A DNA stretch of 7,709 nt from a bacterium. Lineage in GTDB: Bacteria > Zixibacteria > MSB-5A5 > GN15 > FEB-12. Of the stretch, positions 1 through 6,114 are shown in pieces; within the stretch, counting starts at the first letter, position 1; each line of letters begins with the position of its first letter. The position numbers and the translations under genes were made by a program. Location: the NCBI GenBank assembly GCA_030629485.1, contig DAOVOW010000081.1, forward strand, positions 1-7,709, read 5' to 3'. The notes beneath the pieces are model-generated. The model did no database searches and had not been told where the DNA came from. It saw nothing but the letters and a program-made list of their open reading frames with translations.

Positions 1-561
1 GATATTCTTGCCATCCTCGGTGTTTACGAAGCGCAGGCCTATCTGGTTAATGAGATCCAGGAGGTTTATCGCCTGCAGGGCGTGAAGATAAATGATAAAC
101 ATATCGAGACGATTGTCCGACAGATGATGCAGAAGGTGCAGATCGAACACGTCGGTGACACCAACTTCCTCGAGGGTGAGAAGGTCGACAAGATCAAGCA
201 CGTGGAGGAAAACGCCCGAGTGATTGCCGAAGGGGGCGAGCCGGCTACCTCCTCGCCGCTTCTTCTGGGTATTACGCGCGCCTCGCTGTCGACCGACAGC
301 TTCATCTCTGCGGCTTCCTTCCAGGAGACCACCAAAGTGCTCACTGAGGCGGCTATATCAGGTAAGGTGGATTACCTGGTCGGCCTTAAGGAGAATGTCA
401 TTATCGGACACCTCATTCCGGCTGGTACCGGCGTGCTGAAATACAAGGCGCTGCAAGTCGAAACCGAGGAAGAACTCGAAGAAGCCGAACCGGCTGAGGC
501 GATGGTGGTCGAAGAGAGTGGAGCGACGACGATTACGGACATTTTTAACAAAAACGCTTGA
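1..561 (+). CDS. rpoC: DNA-directed RNA polymerase subunit beta' (C-terminal 186 residues)
   Basis: This is the 3' end of the gene for the largest catalytic subunit of RNA polymerase. The reading frame is open from base 1, so the start lies outside the window. The visible 186 residues carry strongly conserved C-terminal blocks: [20 protein letters not shown] (about residues 16-35), [28 protein letters not shown] and [20 protein letters not shown], followed by [14 protein letters not shown]. These correspond to the last conserved region of beta', which closes around the active-centre channel and contacts omega. After IPAGTG comes an acidic, low-complexity tail ([12 protein letters not shown]) ending in NKNA, a variable part of the family. 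The stop is TGA at 559-561, and that codon lies inside a probable -35 element for the next operon. rpoC followed by rpsL is the common bacterial order, so read-through transcription into rpsL is likely as well. Identification is secure. Only the upstream length is unknown. Confidence 0.98.
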   Translation, partial: DILAILGVYEAQAYLVNEIQEVYRLQGVKINDKHIETIVRQMMQKVQIEHVGDTNFLEGEKVDKIKHVEENARVIAEGGEPATSSPLLLGITRASLSTDSFISAASFQETTKVLTEAAISGKVDYLVGLKENVIIGHLIPAGTGVLKYKALQVETEEELEEAEPAEAMVVEESGATTITDIFNKNA

Positions 562-586
562 CATAATCTACCTATATAAGTAAACT
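558..586 (+). promoter_or_regulatory. Probable sigma70-type promoter for the rpsL operon, overlapping the rpoC stop
   Basis: A perfect -35 hexamer TTGACA (558-563) is followed after exactly 17 bp by TAAACT (581-586), which matches 4 of 6 bases of the -10 consensus. The predicted transcription start is near 593, giving a leader of about 57 nt before the TTG start of rpsL. The spacer is AT-rich and also contains TATATAAG, but at a spacing too short for this -35. The rpoC stop codon TGA is embedded in the -35 element. The site lies in the only gap between rpoC and rpsL, where a separate str promoter would be expected. It is predicted from sequence only. Confidence 0.5.
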
Positions 587-601
587 GCAAGGCTGTTTAT
601 T

Positions 602-641
602 TGATGTTAGTGATGTTAGGCTGAATAGATAAGAATAGATA
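602..641 (+). repeat. Two adjacent short tandem duplications in the rpsL leader
   Basis: TGATGTTAG occurs twice back to back (602-610 and 611-619). It is followed at once by GAATAGATA at 623-631 and again at 633-641, a 10-base period with one base between copies. The second copy runs into the rpsL ribosome binding site AGGAGA (641-646). Both duplications are exact. They may be replication-slippage products or may matter for leader structure or protein binding; nothing further can be told from the sequence. Confidence 0.6.
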
Positions 642-650
642 GGAGAAAGA

Positions 651-1025
651 TTGCCGACCATCAACCAATTGATACGCAAAGGCCGCAAAAAGGTCTTCGA
701 GGCAACCAAGACGCCGGCTCTCAAGGGATCGCCGCAAAAGCGCGGCGTATGTACTCGTGTCTATACGTCTACTCCCAAGAAGCCGAACTCCGCTCTGCGA
801 AAAGTAGCCCGGGTACGGTTGACCAATCAGATGGAAGTTACTGCGTATATTCCCGGCGAAGGGCACAATCTGCAGGAACACTCCATCGTGCTTATCCGGG
901 GCGGTCGTATCAAGGATTTGCCGGGTGTTCGGTATCATATTATTCGTGGCACCATGGACACCCTGGGTGTGGCGGATCGCAAGCGTGGTCGTTCGAAATA
1001 CGGCACCAAGAGACCAAAGGCATAG
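651..1025 (+). CDS. rpsL: 30S ribosomal protein uS12
   Basis: uS12 sits at the decoding centre of the 30S subunit and helps monitor codon-anticodon pairing. The 124-residue product has the family's full length. It begins [13 protein letters not shown] and contains the invariant block [17 protein letters not shown] (41-57) and the second decoding loop [13 protein letters not shown] (84-96), then ends in a basic [13 protein letters not shown] tail. Lysines 43 and 88, the classic positions altered in streptomycin-resistant mutants, are both wild type. Asp89, the residue beta-methylthiolated by RimO in many bacteria, is present. The start is TTG. An in-frame stop TAG at 636-638 leaves no ATG or GTG option, and AGGAGA at 641-646 is placed 4 nt before it. 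It is first in the str operon, 19 nt ahead of rpsG. Confidence 0.97.
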   Translation: MPTINQLIRKGRKKVFEATKTPALKGSPQKRGVCTRVYTSTPKKPNSALRKVARVRLTNQMEVTAYIPGEGHNLQEHSIVLIRGGRIKDLPGVRYHIIRGTMDTLGVADRKRGRSKYGTKRPKA

Positions 1026-1044
1026 GTTTATCCGGTAAGAAGAT

Positions 1045-1515
1045 ATGTCCAGACGAATCAAAGCGGAAAAACGGCCCCCGATTCTTGACTTTAAGTACGG
1101 GGACAAATTGGTTACGACGTTTCTCTCGTGTCTGCTGAAGGGCGGCAAGCGGTCGGTGGCTGAGCGGATGTTATACCAGGCTATCGATACCGTTGAGAAA
1201 AAGACCGGCCAACCCGGACTTGAACAGTTCCAAAAGGCCGTGAACAATGTGAAACCGGTGCTGGAGGTTAAGTCCCGCCGGGTGGGCGGCGCCACTTATC
1301 AGGTACCAGTGGAAGTCCGGGCCGACCGGCGCACCGCGCTGGCTATTCGCTGGTTAATCAGTTTCTCGGCGGCGCGAAGCGGAAAAACGATGGCGGAGAA
1401 GCTGGCAGCCGAATTCATGGCAGCAGCCAACAACGAAGGCGCCTCGATTAAGAAGAAGGAGGACACGCACAAGATGGCTGAAGCCAACAAGGCTTTTGCC
1501 CATTTCAGATGGTAG
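1045..1515 (+). CDS. rpsG: 30S ribosomal protein uS7
   Basis: uS7 is a primary 16S rRNA-binding protein that nucleates assembly of the 30S head and lies near the E site. The 156-residue product is typical in length. It starts [20 protein letters not shown], carries the [14 protein letters not shown] helix region (about 33-46), then [20 protein letters not shown] (about 70-89) with the RNA-contacting hairpin. It ends in NKAFAHFRW, close to the canonical C-terminus. The ATG at 1045 follows a weak purine tract (AAGAAGA, 1037-1043), so translation probably depends on coupling to rpsL, whose stop is 19 nt upstream. In E. coli S7 represses its own operon by binding a structured rpsL-rpsG gap of about 100 nt. 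The gap here is too short for that structure, so S7 control, if present, must use another site. Confidence 0.97.
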   Translation: MSRRIKAEKRPPILDFKYGDKLVTTFLSCLLKGGKRSVAERMLYQAIDTVEKKTGQPGLEQFQKAVNNVKPVLEVKSRRVGGATYQVPVEVRADRRTALAIRWLISFSAARSGKTMAEKLAAEFMAAANNEGASIKKKEDTHKMAEANKAFAHFRW

Positions 1516-1578
1516 ATATTGAGTTGCCAGGTTAGAACGTCTCGGTAAATGAGAACACTTATTCACGTTCCTTGTGTT

Positions 1579-1602
1579 AAGGAGGTTGTTGTGCGACCTT
1601 GA
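1579..1602 (+). promoter_or_regulatory. Orphan consensus Shine-Dalgarno followed by a three-codon ORF (MRP-stop)
   Basis: AAGGAGG at 1579-1585 is the strongest ribosome binding site in the window. Five bases downstream, the optimal distance, is GTG CGA CCT TGA (1591-1602), a start codon followed by two sense codons and a stop. TTG codons at 1586 and 1589 are in frame with fusA but are too close to the site. The element is 137 nt before the fusA start and serves no recognised gene. CCTCCT at 1637-1642 is complementary to it. A regulatory minimal ORF is an inference; decay of an older start region is an alternative. Confidence 0.3.
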
Positions 1603-1697
1603 CAGTTTGAATCTCAAATTGCCTTCTGGTTGTTCTCCTCCTGCTGATTCGAATAACCGAGTGTGCAAAACGCTCAATCGGTGCCCCGGGCGCCGGC

Positions 1698-1727
1698 TCC
1701 TCAGTGCGGTCAGTCAGGATTTTTTTT
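1698..1727 (+). terminator. Imperfect hairpin with T8 tract upstream of fusA (possible attenuator)
   Basis: TCCTCAGTG (1698-1706) can pair with CAGTCAGGA (1711-1719) around the loop CGGT, giving seven pairs with C-C and G-G mismatches. It is followed immediately by eight T (1720-1727). The geometry is that of an intrinsic terminator, but the stem is weak. It stands 11 nt before the fusA start inside an operon that must be read through, so at most partial termination or attenuation is likely. Confidence 0.25.
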
Positions 1728-1738
1728 GTCAGATAATT

Positions 1739-3805
1739 ATGGATTTGAATCACGTTAGAAATATCGGTATTATGGCTCACATTGACGCTGGTAAGACCAC
1801 CACCACCGAGCGCATTCTGTTTTATACAGGCAAGACGCACCGGATGGGTGAGGTCGACGACGGGGCAGCGACGATGGACTGGATGGAGCAGGAAAAAGAG
1901 CGCGGGATTACTATAACCTCCGCAGTGACTACCTGTTTCTGGCGTGATCATACTATCAACATCATTGATACTCCCGGGCATGTCGACTTCACCGTTGAGG
2001 TGGAGCGGTCGCTTCGCGTTCTTGATGGTGCGGTGGCTCTCTTCTGCGCCGTCGGTGGTGTTGAGCCTCAGTCGGAAGCCGTCTGGCGACAGGCTGACAA
2101 GTATGGTGTCGCGCGTATAGCCTACATTAATAAGATGGACCGGACCGGGGCGAACTTCGCTGCTGCCCTCAAGGCCATGAACATCAGCTTCGCCACCCAG
2201 TGTGTAGCAATCGCTATCCCGGCGGGAGAAGGCGAAATGTTCAGCGGTATCATCGACCTGCTCACGATGAAGTTCCGCGTTTTCCACGAGGATTCTCAGG
2301 GCACGAAATATGATGATCTTGAGGTCCCCGACGATATGCTTGCTACCGCCAACGAGTATCGCGAAAAACTACTTGAGGCGGTGGCGGAACACGATGACTA
2401 CCTGCTGGAGCAGTTTCTGCACGATCAGGAACTCGACCCGGCACGGGTGCTAAAGGCGGTGCGAAAAGCTACCATCGCCAATGATATGGTACCTGTGCTC
2501 TGCGGGTCGTCATTCAAGAACAAAGGAATTCAGAAACTGCTCGACGCAGTGATTGACTTCCTCCCCTCGCCGTTGGATCTGCCTCCGATCGAAGGGCGCC
2601 ATCCCGCCAAAGCCAACAAAATAGTTCTGTGCAAACCAGACCCCTCTGAACCTATCTCGGCGCTGGCCTACAAGATTATGGCCGATCCTTACGTCGGCAA
2701 ACTGACCTATATCCGAGTTTATTCCGGACAGGTCAAGACCGGCACTTATCTGCTCAATTCCAATCGCGGTCACAAAGAGCGCGTTGCTCGCCTGCTTCGG
2801 ATGCACTCGAACAAGCGCGAGGACATCCAGGTTGCCTCGGCCGGTGATATCGTCGCCGTAATAGGCATGCGCAAGACCACTACCGGCGACACCCTATGCG
2901 ATGTCAAGCACCCGGTGATTCTTGAAAAGATGACTTTCCCCGAGCCGGTCGTTTCGGTAGCTATTGAACCCAAAACTCAAGTGGATCAAGACAAGCTCGA
3001 CGAGGCTCTGACGCAGTTGGCGGCCGAAGATCCGACCTTTCAGGTCCGTCATGACGAGGAAACCGGTCAGACTATCATAAGCGGAATGGGTGAATTGCAC
3101 CTGGAGGTGCTGACCGTGCGATTGATTCGTGAGTTTGGTGTTGCTGCCTCTATTGGGCGGCCGTCCGTGGCCTACAAAGAGGCTATCACAAAAGAAGTGG
3201 AGACAGAGGGCCGGTTTATCCGGCAGTCCGGCGGTAAGGGGCACTATGGTGTGGTCAAACTGAAGCTGCGGCCCACAAAAAATGGTGCTCATTTCCTATT
3301 TGAGAACAAAATCGTTGGCGCAGCCGTGCCAAAAGAGTATATTCCCGCAATCGAGAAAGGCGTCCGGGAAGCCATGAGTTCCGGCGTGCTGGCCGGGTAT
3401 CAGTTGACCGGTATTCACTGCGAACTACTCGATGGCAGTTCGCACCAGGTCGATTCCAACGAATCGGCCTTTCGAGTCGCCGGCCATATGGCGCTGCAGA
3501 ACGGCGCCAAGAAAGCGGCGCCGGTGCTTCTCGAACCGATAATGGATGTAGAGGTTGTTGTTCCCGAAGCCTATATGGGCTCGGTGGTCGGTGACCTTAA
3601 CTCGCGACGCGGCAAGATAAATGGAATGGTGCCGCGCGATGGTGCGACCGTGATCGCTGTCACTGTCCCACTGTCTGAGATGTTCGGGTATGCCAACACT
3701 CTGCGGAATATCTCGCAGGGCAGAGCTGTCTTTACAATGTTGTTTTCGAAGTACATGCCCGTACCCGACGAGGTATCGCAAAAGATGTTGGAACACGTGA
3801 GATAA
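1739..3805 (+). CDS. fusA: Elongation factor G (ribosomal translocase GTPase)
   Basis: EF-G is the cytoplasmic GTPase that drives tRNA-mRNA translocation and helps recycle ribosomes. The start chosen is ATG at 1739, giving 688 residues and the canonical N-terminus [18 protein letters not shown] longer in-frame opening from GTG 1574 is rejected because its residues match nothing in the family. The G domain shows AHIDAGKT (13-20), RGITITSA (55-62), DTPGH (77-81), NKMD (131-134) and [10 protein letters not shown] (256-265). Domain IV shows SGGKGHYG (497-504) and the tip loop GSSHQVDS, with His569 equivalent to E. coli His583. Domain V has LLEPIM and [10 protein letters not shown]. The sequence is close to classical EF-G and shows no sign of the divergent EF-G2 paralogues. 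No Shine-Dalgarno is visible in the 20 bases before the ATG, which is odd for such a highly expressed gene. tuf follows after 19 nt. Confidence 0.97.
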   Translation: MDLNHVRNIGIMAHIDAGKTTTTERILFYTGKTHRMGEVDDGAATMDWMEQEKERGITITSAVTTCFWRDHTINIIDTPGHVDFTVEVERSLRVLDGAVALFCAVGGVEPQSEAVWRQADKYGVARIAYINKMDRTGANFAAALKAMNISFATQCVAIAIPAGEGEMFSGIIDLLTMKFRVFHEDSQGTKYDDLEVPDDMLATANEYREKLLEAVAEHDDYLLEQFLHDQELDPARVLKAVRKATIANDMVPVLCGSSFKNKGIQKLLDAVIDFLPSPLDLPPIEGRHPAKANKIVLCKPDPSEPISALAYKIMADPYVGKLTYIRVYSGQVKTGTYLLNSNRGHKERVARLLRMHSNKREDIQVASAGDIVAVIGMRKTTTGDTLCDVKHPVILEKMTFPEPVVSVAIEPKTQVDQDKLDEALTQLAAEDPTFQVRHDEETGQTIISGMGELHLEVLTVRLIREFGVAASIGRPSVAYKEAITKEVETEGRFIRQSGGKGHYGVVKLKLRPTKNGAHFLFENKIVGAAVPKEYIPAIEKGVREAMSSGVLAGYQLTGIHCELLDGSSHQVDSNESAFRVAGHMALQNGAKKAAPVLLEPIMDVEVVVPEAYMGSVVGDLNSRRGKINGMVPRDGATVIAVTVPLSEMFGYANTLRNISQGRAVFTMLFSKYMPVPDEVSQKMLEHVR

Positions 3806-3824
3806 ACGGAGGTAGTCGAAGGCT

Positions 3825-5033
3825 ATGGCGAAGGAGAAGTTTGAACGGACAAAGCCGCATGTGAACGTCGGCACGATTGGTCACGTTGATCATGGGAAGA
3901 CGACGTTGACGGCGGCGATGACGATGGTCTTGGCACGCAAGACCGGAACCTCGGTGCGTTCGTTTGATTCCATTGACAACGCTCCCGAGGAACGCGAGCG
4001 CGGTATTACGATTGCGACGGCTCACGTCGAGTATGAGTCGGAGAAGCGTCACTATGCGCACGTTGATTGTCCCGGTCACGCCGACTACGTGAAGAACATG
4101 ATCACGGGAGCGGCTCAGATGGACGGAGCTATCCTGGTGGTGTCGGCGGCCGATGGTCCCATGCCCCAGACGCGCGAGCATATTTTGTTGGCCCGTCAGG
4201 TGGGTGTGCCTTACATCATCGTTTACATGAACAAGATTGACCAGGTAGATGATCCTGAGTTATTGGATTTGGTTGAGCTTGAGGTTCGTGATCTGTTGAG
4301 CAGTTACAAGTTTCCGGGTGATGATATTCCGGTGATCCGGGGATCGGCCCTGGAGGCGATGACGGCGGGAGCGGATGAGTCGAAGGCGTTGGATGATCCG
4401 GCTTTCAAGTCTGTTCACGAGTTGCTGGATGCTTTGGATGAGTATATTCCAGAGCCGAAGCGTGAGAAGGACAAGCCTTTTTTGATGCCTGTTGAGGATG
4501 TATTTTCGATTACCGGTCGCGGGACGGTTGGTACCGGTCGCGTTGAGCGTGGTAAGATCAAGCAGGGAGATCCGGTGGAGATTCTTGGTATTCGTGAGAC
4601 GCGCAAGACGGTGGTTACTGGTGTCGAGATGTTTCGCAAGATATTGGATTATGCTGAGGCCGGCGACAATGTGGGATTGTTGCTTCGTGGAGTTGACAAG
4701 ACTGATTTGGAGCGTGGAATGGTCATTGCGGCTCCTGGATCGGTTCATCCTCACACGAAGTTCAAGGCTGAGGTTTATGTATTGACGAAGGAGGAGGGTG
4801 GACGTCACACGCCTTTCTTCACGGGATATCGTCCGCAGTTTTATTTTCGTACGACGGACGTGACAGGTATTGCTCATTTACCTGAGGGTATTGAGATGGT
4901 GATGCCTGGTGACAACGTGACGATGGAGATAGAGTTGATCATGCCGATCGCGATGGAGCAAGAGCTTCGTTTTGCGATTCGTGAGGGCGGCCGCACAGTG
5001 GGCGCCGGCGTCATCGCCGAAGTGATAGAGTAA
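3825..5033 (+). CDS. tuf: Elongation factor Tu
   Basis: EF-Tu delivers aminoacyl-tRNA to the ribosomal A site as a GTP complex. The 402-residue product is full length. It has GHVDHGKT (19-26), the switch I region [16 protein letters not shown] (56-71), DCPGH (81-85) with catalytic His85, NKID (136-139) and GSAL (173-176). Domain 2 has [16 protein letters not shown], and domain 3 has [19 protein letters not shown] and the terminal [16 protein letters not shown] at 3808-3812 lies 12 nt before the ATG. Codon usage stands apart from neighbours. From about codon 142 to codon 387 nearly all third positions are G or T (GAG to the exclusion of GAA, TTG for Leu, GAT over GAC), and only about one codon in eight ends in C. 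The last 15 sense codons switch abruptly to nine C-ending. This suggests gene conversion with a second copy or acquisition from elsewhere. tuf follows fusA, as expected, but is itself followed by rpmG rather than rpsJ. Confidence 0.97.
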   Translation: MAKEKFERTKPHVNVGTIGHVDHGKTTLTAAMTMVLARKTGTSVRSFDSIDNAPEERERGITIATAHVEYESEKRHYAHVDCPGHADYVKNMITGAAQMDGAILVVSAADGPMPQTREHILLARQVGVPYIIVYMNKIDQVDDPELLDLVELEVRDLLSSYKFPGDDIPVIRGSALEAMTAGADESKALDDPAFKSVHELLDALDEYIPEPKREKDKPFLMPVEDVFSITGRGTVGTGRVERGKIKQGDPVEILGIRETRKTVVTGVEMFRKILDYAEAGDNVGLLLRGVDKTDLERGMVIAAPGSVHPHTKFKAEVYVLTKEEGGRHTPFFTGYRPQFYFRTTDVTGIAHLPEGIEMVMPGDNVTMEIELIMPIAMEQELRFAIREGGRTVGAGVIAEVIE

Positions 5034-5075
5034 CAGAAAATAGAGTAGAATGTAAACCACGCGGAGTTGATGAAT

Positions 5076-5228
5076 ATGCCCAGAGATCGAATCGTGCTGG
5101 CCTGCGGTGAATGCAAACGTCGCAACTACGACCTGACCAAGAACAAACGCATACACCCGGAACGCGTGGAGTACCGTAAGTACTGTCGCTTTTGCAACAA
5201 GCATACGATGCACAAGGAGACACGTTAG
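5076..5228 (+). CDS. rpmG: 50S ribosomal protein bL33, zinc-ribbon form
   Basis: bL33 is a small protein of the large ribosomal subunit near the E site. The predicted protein is 50 residues, the usual size. It begins [18 protein letters not shown] and ends [16 protein letters not shown], matching the family closely. Cysteines 10, 13, 37 and 40 form two CxxC pairs, so this is the zinc-binding C+ version. Two in-frame ATG codons are available, 5070 and 5076. The ribosome binding site GCGGAG (5061-5066) is 9 nt from the second but only 3 nt from the first, and the family consensus begins MPRD, so 5076 is chosen. The gene lies 42 nt after tuf and 14 nt before tRNA-Trp, in the order tuf-rpmG-trnW-secE seen in several phyla. 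The stop is TAG. Confidence 0.94.
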   Translation: MPRDRIVLACGECKRRNYDLTKNKRIHPERVEYRKYCRFCNKHTMHKETR

Positions 5229-5242
5229 GTTGGATTTGTGAC

Positions 5243-5316
5243 AGGCCAGTAGCTCCAACTGGTAGAGCGCCGGTCTCCAAAACCGGATGCTGGGGGTTCG
5301 AGTCCCTCCTGGCCTG
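5243..5316 (+). tRNA. trnW: tRNA-Trp (anticodon CCA)
   Basis: A complete 74-nt cloverleaf can be drawn. The acceptor stem is AGGCCAG (5243-5249) with CTGGCCT (5309-5315), seven Watson-Crick pairs. The D stem is GCTC/GAGC (5252-5255, 5265-5268). The anticodon stem CCGGT/ACCGG encloses the loop CTCCAAA, with anticodon CCA at 5277-5279. The T arm is GGGGG-TTCGAGT-CCCTC (5292-5308). The discriminator is G, as expected for bacterial tryptophan tRNA. The 3' CCA is not encoded (GCAA follows), so it must be added by nucleotidyltransferase after trimming. The D loop CAACTGGTA has nine bases, with C where A14 normally stands. The gene lies between rpmG and secE without an evident promoter, so it is probably cut out of the polycistronic transcript by RNase P and 3' processing enzymes. 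Confidence 0.97.
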
Positions 5317-5345
5317 CAAACTATATATAATGTGAGTAGATTGAT

Positions 5346-5540
5346 TTGGAAAAGATCAAAAAGTTTCTCAAGGAAGTTGTCGCCGAGTTGCGCAAGGTGA
5401 CGTGGCCGACCAAGGACGAGTTAATCGGGTCCACAATTGTCACGGTTGTCGTGTCTTTGATAGTGGCGATATTCATCGGCATTGTTGACCGTATTTTGAC
5501 ACTTGGGGTCAGGGCTATTTTTGGCGGCTTTGGAGGCTGA
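5346..5540 (+). CDS. secE: Preprotein translocase subunit SecE
   Basis: SecE is the essential clamp subunit of the SecYEG protein-conducting channel in the inner membrane. The product is 64 residues, the short single-span form found in most bacteria rather than the three-span E. coli type. An amphipathic cytoplasmic helix FLKEVVAELRKVTWPTKDEL (7-26) contains the signature KVTWPT (17-22). It is followed by one hydrophobic segment of about 20 residues (27-47), then a short C-terminus rich in Gly and Phe. The start is TTG at 5346. The frame is closed by TAG at 5337-5339, leaving only an ATT as an alternative. GTGAG (5332-5336) is a weak ribosome binding site 9 nt before the start. It is followed 7 nt later by nusG, whose ribosome binding site lies in the end of secE, which points to coupled expression. 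Confidence 0.94.
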   Translation: MEKIKKFLKEVVAELRKVTWPTKDELIGSTIVTVVVSLIVAIFIGIVDRILTLGVRAIFGGFGG

Positions 5541-5547
5541 GAAGCTG

Positions 5548-6084
5548 ATGGCAATGCATTGGTATGCCGTTCATACCTACTCCGGGCATGAACAAAAGGC
5601 TAAGAGATACCTCGAGTCGGCGGTGATTAACGCCGGCGTGGAGGACAAGTTCGGTGAAGTGCTGGTACCGACCGAAGAAGTAACCGAGATGAAGCAGGGT
5701 CGTCGGTCGACCTCGACGAAAAAGTTCCTGCCCAGTTACATTCTGGTTCAGTGCGAGTTGGACAAGGTTACGCAGGAGTTGGTCGTTTCGACGCCGGGCA
5801 TCACGAATTTCGTCGGTGGCGCCGGCAAACCGCGACCGCTCAAAGACGCAGAGGTCGAGCGGATCGTCGGTCAGGTTAATCGCAGCCGCACTGAGGAGCC
5901 GACTGAGTTTCCATTCCAGGCCGGTGATAGCGTTAAGGTGAATGATGGACCGTTTGCCGATTTCACCGGTACGGTCGGCGAAGTCAATTTGGAGCGTCGA
6001 AAGGTCAAGGTAATGGTATCGATATTCGGTCGTCCCACTCCGGTCGAGTTGGATTTCCTGCAAGTAGAGCGGGTCAAGAGATAG
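5548..6084 (+). CDS. nusG: Transcription termination/antitermination factor NusG
   Basis: NusG binds RNA polymerase through its N-terminal NGN domain and couples it to Rho or the ribosome through its C-terminal KOW domain. The 178-residue product has WYAVHTYSGHE (5-15) opening the NGN fold, then FGEVLVPTEEV and KKFLPSYILVQ in the NGN core. The KOW block is VKVNDGPFADFTGTV (129-143), followed by VSIFGRPTPVELDF near the end. Length matches the family, with no inserted domain. The frame is open further upstream inside secE, but ATG 5548 is preferred because GGAGG at 5532-5536 lies 11 nt before it and the protein then begins just ahead of the conserved WY. A second ATG at 5554 is possible but further from the ribosome binding site. 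Stop TAG is 30 nt before rplK. Confidence 0.96.
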   Translation: MAMHWYAVHTYSGHEQKAKRYLESAVINAGVEDKFGEVLVPTEEVTEMKQGRRSTSTKKFLPSYILVQCELDKVTQELVVSTPGITNFVGGAGKPRPLKDAEVERIVGQVNRSRTEEPTEFPFQAGDSVKVNDGPFADFTGTVGEVNLERRKVKVMVSIFGRPTPVELDFLQVERVKR

Positions 6085-6114
6085 AAACTTACTGATTACT
6101 GGAGATAAGGCAAC

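Larger units (their letters stand above)
1516..1738 (+). other. Intercistronic region between rpsG and fusA, probable structured leader
   Basis: This 223-nt stretch is the longest non-coding part of the window. A GTG-initiated frame at 1574 is open into fusA, but the 55 residues it would add resemble nothing in EF-G and have an atypical Cys/Ser/Pro-rich composition, so it is read as untranslated. Visible elements are a consensus Shine-Dalgarno AAGGAGG (1579-1585), a seven-pair inverted repeat AGTTTGA/TCAAATT around 1604-1620 (one G-T pair), CCTCCT at 1637-1642 that could pair with AGGAGG at 1580-1585, a GC-rich run of overlapping palindromes (CCCGGG, GGCGCC, GCCGGC) at 1685-1697, and an imperfect hairpin with a T8 tract just before fusA. 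TTGACA at 1599-1604 lacks a plausible -10. The region may regulate fusA, but no known RNA family is recognised. Confidence 0.45.

Noticed and set aside
597..1295. Long reverse-strand open frame opposite rpsL and rpsG (232 codons).
   Set aside because: It is the shadow of two conserved ribosomal protein genes, has no ribosome binding site and no recognisable protein content.
1599..1627. TTGACA at 1599-1604 as a fusA promoter.
   Set aside because: At 16-18 bp spacing the sequence is GC/CT rich (around CCTTCT), with no usable -10 hexamer.
1732..1737. GATAAT just before the fusA ATG as a -10 element.
   Set aside because: No -35 is present at the proper distance and the transcript would be nearly leaderless; it is more likely AT-rich start-region sequence.
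1574..1738. N-terminal extension of EF-G by 55 residues from GTG 1574.
   Set aside because: The added residues (Cys, Ser, Pro and Arg rich) have no counterpart in EF-G, the canonical N-terminus begins at ATG 1739, and the Shine-Dalgarno lies inside rather than ahead of this extension.
5326..5331. Perfect TATAAT between tRNA-Trp and secE as a secE promoter.
   Set aside because: The position for a -35 falls in the tRNA T arm (TCCCTC), with no resemblance to TTGACA, and there is no extended -10 TG. It is kept only as a weak possibility.
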